Source of the DNA: Sclerurus mexicanus
Taxonomy: Eukaryota; Chordata; Aves; Passeriformes; Furnariidae
Direction of reading: 5' to 3'
NCBI GenBank assembly: GCA_013396755.1
Contig: VWZF01007068.1
Coordinates: forward strand, 124,001-188,000
DNA length: 64,000 nucleotides
The first letter of the stretch is position 1. Every line of letters starts with the position of its first letter. The notes beneath the pieces were generated by a model, which was given only the letters and a program-made list of their open reading frames with translations, did no database searches and was not told the DNA's origin. Positions 54,421-64,000 of the stretch are shown here, piece after piece. A program made the translations under genes and the position numbers.

Positions 54421-56775
54421 ATCTATGCTTTTAAAGCGGGCGGGTGGCAGCAAACTGGCCCAAACCAGTGGGAGGTGGGAGAAGGAACTGAGAATCATCT
54501 TGTATTGATTCATACAAGAAGTAAGCTAAGGTCAGCTTTCTGAGGTAATCTGAGGTAAGATTTGATAACGAAAAGCAGAAGTTGCTACGTATTTGGAATT
54601 TGGAGTCAGTGTATGGATTCAAAATAGGAAAAAATATTTGGAAAATGGCAGCGAGGGTAGGCAGTCAAAGCTGCGTGTGTGTCAGCAGCAAAGTGCTGCT
54701 GCAGGGGAAGCGAAGCCCCTCTAGGCCATTCGAAGTGGCATTGCACACCAAACCTGGAGAGCACTTGGCACAGCCAAAGCCACTGGTGGAGAAACGGGCA
54801 TGGAGCTCATTTTAGGCCTCTGCAGCTCAGCAAATCCATGGACAAACTCAACAGAGCCTGGAGGAGAATAGGACAAACAGAGTGAAACATGACCCAGGTG
54901 TGGATGTGAACAAATTGTTCGGCTGTTCTGCAGTGACTGACCTGACACCGCTCCACGTTTTGTTTGGGAACTATGAACTTTTGTCCCAGTTCTGTGGATG
55001 TGATACACACCTATTTCAGCAGCACTACCATGTACCTCATCACTGAATGGGAGTGGTTCTGGCCACGTGCAGAGCCCTGGGAACTCTCCCTCACAGCCAA
55101 GTGTTCTGAACAAGCTCACTTTTTATTCTCTGAACTTCAGTAGTAGTAAGCACAAACCCCAGTAAAACACCAAGGCTGGCTGTACAACCTGAGTACAAAG
55201 TCTATGATTGCTTACTCATACAACACATCAATGACATTTCATAACACAGTGTCACATGTTAAACTTAGTCTATTTACTATCATGCAGTTCTGTTGTGCAA
55301 CTGCTGAGTTCCTCATCTCCTCAGAACCCTTTGCAACAGGCAAAGTTGAGCCAACCTGAGAACTTCTGATAAGGTAAAATGTATAAACTATTTGCAAGAT
55401 GGGTGATAAATGATGGCAAAACTTGTATTGACTCCTCACTAATCACTCCCCTTATGAAAGTTGATAGGTCACATTATGGCTTTTTGAGGTTGTCATAAAG
55501 ACAATAATACCAAGGTCATGTGTTTGTGTTAACAAGTACATGTGATCAACCAATTGATCTATAGATCTGCTTTGTATTGACTGGTTTGCAGAAGTTTGTT
55601 GGACAGTTCTTCATGTAATATTTTACCTAACTACACGTACTCAAATGTTTCTGAGAGCAGCTGTCATTTGAAGGTGCAGAGAATCTTCTGGTTCTGTATT
55701 AAACTCACATTCTGCATTTCTAGAAAGAGGCACTTGCACATACTCATAGGCTAGAAAAGGAGATACTTACTGAGCTGCCCAGGGACACGAGAGAGTAAGG
55801 TCGAGGCAGACAGTAACTCCCTACTGCAAGAATTTAATGCATGTAACTGTTTTAAGTAAAAGTCACATGCTCGGATTCACTACAAAGATCAATTTGCAGT
55901 ATCTTTCTCTTGTTTCTTCAGCCTGACTTCCAACTTACGTTAAGCAGTGCAGTTGCAATGTTACATTTCCTCTATTATTAAACAGAACTGAGCTCAGGCA
56001 TGAGATCCCAAGGGACACTTTAAAGTTGTCATTTTGGAATATGCCATTTCCCACATAAAAAGGAGTTACGTGTTGTTAGAACGAACAGGAATTGTGCTGT
56101 GATGGAAAAATGAGAGAACTGCTTTCTGCTTGTGTCTCTTCCCTGCTTTCCTGGCAGATTCTGTATGCTGCCCCAGGTTCTTTGTGCCTGCCTATGAGGG
56201 CCCTGAATATGTACTTTTGCCTCCTGAACAACGACTCCATCACACAGTTCCCACAGGATACAGACAGAGCTGTTACTTAGTGGTTTATCAGTCCTACTTG
56301 GCCTGCCCAAGTTCCCATCCCTCCCTCCCACATACACATGGACATACACTTCCTGGAGATTCCTGTGTGCATTTGAGACAGATTGTATTTAAGAGCCCAT
56401 AAGCTTTGCAGATCTGAAATCATGACTAAGTTACAGACCTGTGAGGTGCTACTTTACATAAGATTCAGGTCCAATTTCATGGGCAGCTTAAGCTGTCACT
56501 GGCTGGCACTGCTGCTGGAAGCACTGTGCAGACACTTTGCCCGCCCTTGGCTGACCCCATCCATTGTGCCAGTAGAAGTTTCTGGCACTGGTTCACTCGA
56601 AGCAGCCAGGCTTCTGACTACACCCTCCCGCTCCTTCTCCCAAACACAACTTTTTACTTGTATTCATTTTTCCCCCACACCCAATAGCTCTTAGCACCAA
56701 CGTCAGCCTTTGCAGTGAGGAGCTGGAGAATCCCTTTTTTCAAAAACACCTCAGCCTTCAGGCTCACAGAGCTCT
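54421..56775. other. Intergenic spacer between the SF3B1 and COQ10B promoters
   Basis: This is AT-average sequence without recognisable exons or known repeats. CTGAGGTAATCTGAGGTAAG at 54541-54560 holds two good-looking donor motifs facing COQ10B and could belong to an untranslated first exon or upstream transcript. Confidence 0.5.
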
Positions 56776-56996
56776 GTGGCTCCCGGCGGAGCCATCGCTG
56801 AGCGCAGCGCGGGAGCGGGCGGTGTGCGCGGCGCGAACCTGGCGCGGCCTCGGCCCCGGCGGCCGCAGAGCCCGGGGCGCGGGGAGGGAGCGGAGCGGAG
56901 CGTTCCGCAGCACCTCGGGAAGGAGCGGGCGTGGGGAGGGGAGCTGATGTCGTGGCTGGGGCGAAAAGGAGCAGGCAGAGGAGAGAGCGCGACCTG
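56776..56996. promoter_or_regulatory. COQ10B: CpG-rich island, candidate COQ10B promoter/exon 1
   Basis: A short GC- and CpG-dense block lies 2.5 kb upstream of COQ10B exon 2 and 2.5 kb beyond the SF3B1 island. Its position fits the COQ10B promoter. I could not find a start codon and a phase-2 donor that give a plausible targeting peptide, so exon 1 is not called. Confidence 0.5.
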
Positions 56997-59475
56997 AAAG
57001 TGTTGGGAGAAAAAAAGGTTCACCTGTTGCCGCTGTTAGAGCAGCGCTGCCGTGTTCCTTTGTCAAAGTCTGTCATCCTCGTAAAAAGGGCCAAAAAGCA
57101 GAATAGAGGCTGGTTCGTGATGTCAGATTGGAAGAAGCCATGTGGCGTAATTGTTGCTGTGCAGTGGTGTAATGTAAGCTTGGACCACGTTCCTTACTGT
57201 GTATCCTTTGTGGCAGAACCTTAAGGATGTGTTTGCATTAAAATAGTTCAGTCCTGGTAAACAAAACTGCTGTTTTTAGAAGTAATTTGTTACGAGTCTC
57301 GAGGCCAAAGTCAGTGGCTGGGAAGGGGAAACACACTGAGTGATGACCTGCACACTAAGCCTGACAGTGTCCCTGGTGTAAGCTGAGGGAGCCCTGGCTG
57401 GCTTTAAGCAAGCACAGGCTGGGCCAAACCCGGGGCTGTGTTACCCGTGGCTTTGAAGCTGGGGATGCTTTGGCTTTGCAGGAGGACTTGGCTTTTCTTC
57501 TGTGACCCGGGGTAGGTTCACGAAAACAGTCCATGGAAACCTCTGCTTCTGGGATTTCTTGAAGAGATCTGCTTTTCTGAACTGGGACCAAGCCCAGCAC
57601 TTTCTCATAGTCTCTGTTATTCCTCAGATAAAATCGGGAGAGGGATGGAATCTCACCATGCTTGTTAGCATTGCAACCTCCTAACCCTGTCTTCCTCGAA
57701 TGGCAAAATAATGGTGAAAAGGACATTGTCTTGCAGCACCTAAGGGATTGTTTGTAGGGATTGTTTTTCAGCCTTGTGGCTGAAACAAGTTTAGATAAAA
57801 CTGTACAAAACAATACACTGGCACAGCATTGCACTAAAAACAGACCAAGAGACGAAACGTGGTGGCCAGTTTGGACTGTGTGCTGTACATGGCCTCACAT
57901 AAAGTAATTTAAATCCTCTGTGCAGAATGAGGTCTGGTCCATAGGTTTGAACACTTTCTGTGACTCTCAGCTACAGTGTTGCTGGCACCCTTCCAGCTTC
58001 CTCTCACAGCAATTGTCAAAGCTTTTCCTTAAGTCTGGTCCAGTCTGTGTGGAGAAAACCCCAGACTGTGACTGCATCCCTTGAGATACAGTTGCAGACA
58101 TTGGCAGAGTCCTTGTCTGAAGGCTTTTAAACTGGACCCGTCCTTTCTTAATTTTGGCACAGTACTTCTGTCCCATCTTAAATAATTGCAACTACAGTGA
58201 TTACAATTTTTGTTTGTCAGTCATCTTGCTCTATATCACAGTTGCAAAGTTGGTTTTTAAAGAGTTTGTACGGATTGTTTCTAACCGGCTGCCAACAATG
58301 ACTATTTTCCTCTAAACTCAATACCAGTTTATTTGTCTGTCTCCTAATACAGTGACTATACAAGCTGATGTGTTCAGTCACGGGTTACTACTGTCCCTTT
58401 AGAATTCTAAGTTATGTTGATTTTTGAAGAACATACTGTTAATTTTAATTGTCCAAAAGAATATGTTGTTACTTTTAATTGTTCAAAATTGGTCACTAGC
58501 TTGCTAGAGTACTTTGTGGTTGGGAAAAAAAATGCATCTATCTGTTCATTGTGTTTTAAAAAACCACCAAAACAACACAACAACCCCCAAAAAGAAGCCT
58601 AATGCTGCGTGGGGAAGTTGGGTTCCATTTTTGACTATGTGAATCCAGAAGTAGAGCCCTGGTTGTTTAATTAGAGAAAGAACAGTAAAAGATGCAGGCT
58701 ATTCTTTATCTTATGTTTGTAGAGTCACTGAGGACAAATGGTAGCATTTTTAATTTCCTGGTGCCAAAAATCAGAGCTTTTGAGGCAGCATTTTGCATCT
58801 TGACCTACTTGAACTAGGCAAAATCAATAATTTATCAGAACAGATCTGAATGAATACTTTTTAGGTTTTAGTGTAGATGCTCACAGAGAACACTGAGGTG
58901 CAATCTTACAGTTACTAGTACTTTTACAGGTAATTCAAGTTTTATTTACGAAAACACTGATGATATTTTCTGAAGGAAATTTTGACAGCTGGGTAAACAA
59001 TGCACCTTCTGAAAGGACTTTTGATTAAATTGCCCTTTTAATAGAAGGGTGGCACCAGAGGGATTATAGCAGAGTTCAGCTTTGTATCCGCAAGTGAAAC
59101 CTTCTCTACTTTGTGCATTGCAAAATGGAATTGCAAACTATGCCTTGATTTTGCTATTAAGAAAGTCTGTTCTGCAAATTAAGTGCATATGAGACTTGTA
59201 CATGAACTCAGGCTGCCATGTGTTCAAGTGTTTAATGAGGGCCTTTGCATTTCACTCTGCCAGTTACTTTTGCCATGACCGGGGGCTATTTTTAGTTTCT
59301 CTTAAGGGGAAAGAAAAGGTTGTTTTGACAGTTTGTGTGCTGTTATGAGCCTTTGCTTTTCCATCTAACTGACATTTTCTGGAGTGTTATACAACAGATA
59401 GTTTGTCCCACCTGAACCGATTGTTGTTTATTTTGCTGATATTGAACACATCTAAAAGCATTTTCACTGTTTCAG
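56997..59475. other. COQ10B: Sequence between the COQ10B CpG island and exon 2
   Basis: This is probably COQ10B intron 1. It contains good donor-like GTAAGC at about 57174 and otherwise no recognisable exon. A 159-codon minus-strand open frame at 57355-57834 has no recognisable domain. Confidence 0.5.
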
Positions 59476-59622
59476 GCACTTGGCTTCTTGTGGTATTCTG
59501 ATGACCAGAACTTCTCCCCTGCAAGTGCCTGTAACGAGCCGTACTTTTCCAAGGAATTTCTTCAATGTTGCTGCACCACTAGTAAATAAAAGAAAAGAAT
59601 ATTCTGAAAGAAGAATTATAGG
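59476..59622 (+). CDS. COQ10B: COQ10B exon 2
   Basis: The acceptor is CTGTTTCAG. The first base completes a codon from exon 1, then HLASCGILMTRTSPL to KRKEYSERRII follows, with two bases of Gly at the end. The donor GG|GTTTGT is weak. This is the end of the targeting region and the start of the lipid-binding fold. The Met in CGILM could be an internal start. Confidence 0.92.
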
Positions 59623-62600
59623 GTTTGTATAAAACTGTGGAAAGAGTTAAATGCTTATTACTTTTATATTTGCTGTAATAAATCTGAAACACTAGAAGCT
59701 CAAAAGACTGTCCAAAAGAAGTTAAAAACCCCCATCCCTACAGAAACATGCCTCTGGCTCTGCCCAACCAAAGCCTAAAGAGAAGTTTTGCTTTTCAAAA
59801 TCTGTAGAGATCAGACTTTACCAGTCTGAAATTGAGTATAAAAAAGTAGGAAGCTAAAACCCTTTGCCCATAGAAAGAAAGAGCAGAAATAACCATTCTA
59901 TTCCATGACAAAACAAAACCGGCCTTGAAAGGGAGGAGTACACTAATAATTTCATCCAGTAAAATGTGAATAAACCAACATGTGTGAAAACTCTGTTCCA
60001 TTGTGTCCTAAGTACATGCATGTGTCTGCTCATACGTTATATTGTAGTTCTCAAGATTTTCTTCTTTCTTTAAAAGAAGGAAAGTAATTGTGTGATGAAG
60101 AAATCTAGACACACAGAAAAAGATTTTGAAACCCAGTTTGCCTCAGAGTTAGCAGAAAAATTCCAGTTCATTTAACGACACTGGGATCTGCCCCCAGTCT
60201 CTGGCCCACAATGGTGTGAATTACTTATTAGCATAATTTTTTGACTGTACTTAACATTCCTTTATGTGACAGTTCTTGAACTGCAATATATCTGCGTAGT
60301 CCCTTAAAAAGCACCTTTGTCCAAGAGTACTCACTGCTGAGTGCTGTTGAACATATGCTTCATTTTAAAAGAATTGAAGCACGTTTAATCCCATCTGTTT
60401 CTCAGTCAGAACTAAAATTTAAAAACCATAGCTATGTAATACTTTGCTGTGTTATAGAAGACTCAACTAAAATGTTGCTGCTAAATTGTTTCATCTGATT
60501 TCAATATCCTGCTTGAGCAAGGGGTGTTGGGTGAGTTCCAGAGGTGCCTTCCAACATCAGCCATTCTGTGATGCTGGAAGGTTTTTCCATTACTTGTATT
60601 TTTTAATTAAACTTTTTAATTTGGGCTAATAAAGGTACTGTTCCTCTGTTTAAACCTTATGAAATATCGTACTTGAGTTTTGATACACCCTGTCTTGGTA
60701 GCCATGAAGTGTGGATTTTTTTATCCGGAATGTCTAAGATCTACCTAAATGAAGACAGAGCTGTGCTGTTAAAAAAAATGTGTTCAATTTGAAATGTGTG
60801 CATATTCCCATGATACTGCAGAAGGTAGCAGGCACCAGCTTCACTGTTCACTGACTGTACTGCTGGATGGTGTGTGCTATTTTGCTTCCTTATGCAAAGA
60901 CTATCACCAGTTTACTAATTTTTGCCTCTTAATTAGCAAAGGTGCATTTTTAATCTCCAGAACTAGTGGTAGTTTTCAGGTGACTTTATGTTCACCTTCC
61001 AACTGCCTATGCCATTTATACCATCTTTAAAACTTTTTAATACTGAATTTAAAGTTAAAATACCTTGTAACTGTAATGTTCATATTTCTGTTTCCAGCTA
61101 TTCCATGCAGGAAATGTATGAAGTTGTTGCTGTTGTGGAGAATTACAAACTGTTTGTTCCTTGGTGTAAAAAGTCAGACATACTCTCGAAGCGTTCTGGG
61201 TACTGCAAAGCACGGCTGGAAATAGGATTCCCTCCTGTGGTAGAGAGGTACACATCAGTTGTTACCCTAGTGAGACCACATTTAGTTAAGGTAATTGTGT
61301 TTTTTTTCTCTCCTAACTTTGTATAACATTTGTTTGTCGAAATTCGAATATTCCGGGAGCATCTTGCTTCAAAAAAAAATTCATGCTGAAAGTTCTTTGT
61401 GTGGCTCAAAAGTTGTATTGCTTTTCTTTAAAGATTTTAGATAAAGTGGGGAGAATTTGAATGCGCTTTTGAAACATGTCCTGCCACACGGGGGAGGAGG
61501 AGGAGAAGGAGGAGGAAGGAATCACTTTTTAACTTGCCTTTGCTGGAGAAGCTGGCAGCCATTAATGAAGATAGAACACTTTTGCTTGGTTTTTGTTACA
61601 GTTTTGTCCAAGCCTCTCTAAATACAAAATTAGTACTCCCTTAAAAGTTGTCTTTGGCAACACTAGCTTCTGATGCCTTAGCGAAGTTGCTGTCCATTAT
61701 TACTTTTCTTCTCACAATTTTAACTAGTTATGAAAAGCCTTACTCTTAAGTGTGGGAAAGCCTTACTCTTAAGTGTGGGATCTGCTGAAGAGCTTGGTAG
61801 TCAGTATAGTGATGAGAAGATAGAGGAATGGATTTAAAGTCAATTTTTACAATGAATTTGTTCAGAAGAGAAGCCATTGTGTCTCTTCGTTCAGCTTTTC
61901 AATAATTAAAAGTAGAAAAGTGACAAGGCAGAAATTTTAAATGATGCCTGGATCTCCTAACTATTTGTTTGTCTTATGTATTCAAACCTCTTTTGGTAAA
62001 GAACAGCTCAGAACAGACTCCTGACAGCAAAACTGCCTCTCCCTTCGTGTGGCAGATCCTGACCCTTTTGGAGTAATTAGTGGAAATTACAACAGTTGGT
62101 TGCTGTTCAAGATAATTGTTTGAATATCCTATTTCTCGGCTTTCTAATAAGAGACACTTAACAGAAAATGAGTTTCTGAAGTACAAGGGAGATGTAAATT
62201 GGAAAAGGAATATGCAGAGTGCTTTTATTTAATGCACCTACTGATTCTGGAAAGAAAAAAAGATTTTTTGCTTCAGAGTCAGGCACAGTGGGCTACTGGT
62301 GGTGACAAAATGGGGATGGATTTGTTACTTAGGGCAGAAGTGCTTGAGCAATGGGAAAATCAGGCTGGTAACATCAGTCTTTGCTGAGGGGGAAAGCACA
62401 GAGTGAGTTTGCTACGTGTAAGATTGGGAGCAAGGGGGACACAGTGGCAGTTTTCCCATTCTTCCTGTTGTTTTGGCAGCAGCAGGGAAAGCAAGCCCAG
62501 CTCTTTGGGTCTAATCTTCCCTCTACTCCCGTCTTTCTGTTGTTCAAGTAGCAAGGCCCTGCATTATCTCATTCCTGGAAAGAAAAATGTAGGTATTTCT

Positions 62601-63614
62601 GTGCTGCTGATTAATCTTTGAGGTGACTCCCCATGGCTTTCCAGCCCAAGCAACACCTGTTCCTCATGGGTAGTCTTGTTGGAGTAGAGCTGCTTATAGT
62701 AACAACAAAAACTTGTAATGAAAAAGGGGTTTTAAAAAAGTTCCAGAAATTTTCTCTACAAATTCCAACCCAGTTATGTATTTGGATGACTTTGAAGTAT
62801 AGCTCTTTCCATCTTTTTCTATTATAAATACAGCCACACAAAATTAGCTCTATGTGCCAAAAGCAAAATGACTGAAAATAAAAACCCTATTGTCATGAAA
62901 ATCATGAAGGTAACTCCTGCCAATACTGTTTCAAAGGACTGTTAAAGCAAGCCCTCCTGAAGCATTAGTTAAGTATGGCTTGCCAGGAGCCAAAAGCCAG
63001 TGTATAAGCTGATAATGAACTTGAGTTTATAGTCTACTGCCTTTGTGGCAGCTCTTGGTCACAACAGTATCTTGTGACAGATGATCTTTGGAGTTTGCCT
63101 TGGTGCTAAACATTCCTATGGCCCAAAGCTACCAGTATATGTATCAGTATCTAAAACATTCTATACATGTAATAACGTATATCTGAAACCACAGTAAATA
63201 TCCGTATCCTTTGCTTAAAGCAGCATTGTCCAAAATCCTGGTGTATAATTTACATGATATTCCACATATCATGCCACAGATCTGTTTTATGTCACTCAAC
63301 ACACAAGTTTTTCCTCTCCCTTAAACGGAATTCAGATTTTGCCATAAATGAGTCTGTGCATACAGGATCTCATGCTGGCTGTGCTGTGAGAACAGTTTTA
63401 ACTTTGCCATGACCATCACTGTCTAACAAATGCAAACACAAACTTCAGGAATGCCAGTTTGTCACATTTGTAAAAGCCTAATCATAGCTTGACTCTTTAA
63501 ACTTTATTTTAGGCATCGTGCACAGATGGAAAACTCTTTAATCACTTGGAAACAGTGTGGCGTTTGAGCCCAGGTATCCCGGGCTATCCAAGGACATGTA
63601 CAGTGGATTTTTCA
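59476..63614 (+). CDS. COQ10B: COQ10B, coenzyme Q-binding protein COQ10 homolog B (partial: exons 2-4)
   Basis: This mitochondrial START-like (polyketide-cyclase family) protein binds coenzyme Q and is needed for its function in respiration. Three exons join in frame on the plus strand: 147, 193 and 102 nt. They encode LASCGILM...KRKEYSERRIIG, then YSMQEMYEVV...RPHLVK, then ASCTDGKLFNHLE...TVDFS. The order and phases match vertebrate COQ10B. KEYSERR, FVPWCKKS, RLEIGFPPV and PGYPRTCT are family-typical. The N-terminal mitochondrial targeting exon is not resolved, and the last exon (ISFEFRS... in human) lies past the right edge. The gene diverges from SF3B1, as in other vertebrates. The paralogue COQ10A is less likely because of the SF3B1 neighbourhood. 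Confidence 0.95.
59623..61097 (+). other. COQ10B: COQ10B intron 2
   Basis: This is a 1.5-kb AT-rich intron with a CR1 tail relic at about 60508-60575. I see nothing else. Confidence 0.8.
60508..60575 (+). mobile_element. CR1 LINE 3'-end fragment
   Basis: CCTGCTTGAGCAAGGGGTGT and CCAGAGGTGCCTTCCAACAT, then CCATTCTGTGATG, follow the standard CR1 3' UTR order in plus orientation. Confidence 0.75.
61098..61290 (+). CDS. COQ10B: COQ10B exon 3
   Basis: The acceptor is CTGTTTCCAG. The exon encodes YSMQEMYEVVAVVENYK to TLVRPHLVK, the core of the START-like domain. The donor is GTAATT, and the phases fit both neighbours. Confidence 0.96.
61291..63512 (+). other. COQ10B: COQ10B intron 3
   Basis: This is a 2.2-kb intron with a GGA/GAA-rich purine tract (61491-61520) and an exact 23-bp tandem duplication (61734-61779). 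I see no other element. Confidence 0.8.
61734..61779 (+). repeat. Exact 23-bp tandem duplication
   Basis: The unit AAAGCCTTACTCTTAAGTGT plus GGG occurs twice without a mismatch or spacer, which suggests a recent slippage or duplication event. Confidence 0.9.
63513..63614 (+). CDS. COQ10B: COQ10B exon 4
   Basis: The acceptor is TTATTTTAG. The exon encodes ASCTDGKLFNHLETVW to RTCTVDFS in 34 whole codons. The donor GTAAGT is a perfect consensus. The next coding exon is not found before base 64000. Confidence 0.95.
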
Positions 63615-64000
63615 GTAAGTATTGTAACTAAGGAGCAGTGCCTACAAACACTGTCTTCAGCTGTGTGGGGGTTTTTTTAATGTCTGGTACTATTTTGTCA
63701 AACACATTTATACAGAAAAAAAGTTAGTTTTAGTCAACACTATCCAAAAAATATTTTGCAAGCTTGACCACGCTGAAACCGCTGCTGTGTCCTGTAGAGA
63801 CAGCAGTCTTCTGCAAGGTCTCTATATCACAAAACAGACTAGGGATGGGCACCTCTCACCTGTTCTAAACATGCTGAAGTTTTTAGACAGTCAAATACAG
63901 AGGGAGAAATGCTAAGCATGCTTTGCTGTTTCCTTTATTCTATAGCCTCAGTTGGGAGAGCTCCTATTTTCTGGTACCATCTGTCCTGTTTGGCCTGCAG
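63615..64000 (+). other. COQ10B: Start of COQ10B intron 4
   Basis: This is non-coding sequence after the exon 4 donor up to the window edge. An AG acceptor-like TTATTCTATAG at 63936-63946 is followed by sequence that does not resemble the last COQ10B exon. Confidence 0.6.

Noticed and set aside
53507..54543. Long open frames on both strands through the CpG island, including over the N run
   Set aside because: High GC removes stop codons and N bases hide them. The translations are low-complexity Arg/Pro/Gly/Ala without family resemblance.
56776..56997. GTG-started plus-strand frame and overlapping minus-strand ATG frame in the CpG island
   Set aside because: Neither resembles COQ10B or another known first exon, and both are explained by GC-rich composition.
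57355..57834. 159-codon minus-strand open frame
   Set aside because: It has no recognisable domain and lies in the probable COQ10B first intron. Chance cannot be excluded.
1..64000. CRISPR arrays, operons, prophage or other microbial systems
   Set aside because: The window is split-gene vertebrate DNA with no spaced repeat arrays or compact gene runs.

Overview
The window is vertebrate nuclear DNA, almost certainly from a bird and probably a songbird. It has split genes with GT-AG introns, several CR1 LINE tails (the typical avian retroposon) and a solo endogenous-retrovirus LTR of an avian type. Three runs of N (12488-12527, 40576 and 54195-54283) mark assembly gaps.

Layout. (1) Bases 1-32,200 hold no protein gene I can support. 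They carry three CR1 fragments, A-rich low-complexity DNA, and one GC/CpG-rich patch with a G-rich minisatellite interrupted by a gap (12.29-12.66 kb), which could be a promoter. In other vertebrates ANKRD44 lies on this side of SF3B1, so the patch could be its 5' end, but I see no ANKRD44 exon. (2) Bases 32,220-54,283 on the minus strand are SF3B1, the U2 snRNP subunit SF3b155. I resolve 24 coding exons, numbered 2-25 as in human, to base precision. They total 3,878 nt. Adding the expected 28 coding nt of exon 1 gives 1,301 residues. Exon 1 with the start codon is not visible and probably lies in the gap inside the promoter CpG island. Intron 11 carries a solo LTR. (3) Bases 54.3-64 kb on the plus strand hold COQ10B, divergent from SF3B1. 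Exons 2, 3 and 4 are visible. Exon 1 is not resolved and the last exon lies beyond the window edge.

SF3B1 recognises the intron branch site as part of the spliceosome. COQ10B is a mitochondrial coenzyme-Q-binding START-domain protein. They are unrelated in function, and their divergent order matches the vertebrate SF3B1-COQ10B neighbourhood.

I found no undescribed multi-gene system. The most unusual items are a near-identical 0.43-kb duplication inside the LTR, joined by a single N and probably an assembly artefact; a perfect 12-bp hairpin just downstream of a non-consensus SF3B1 5' splice site; the unassembled SF3B1 first exon; and a G-quadruplex-prone minisatellite in a CpG patch.
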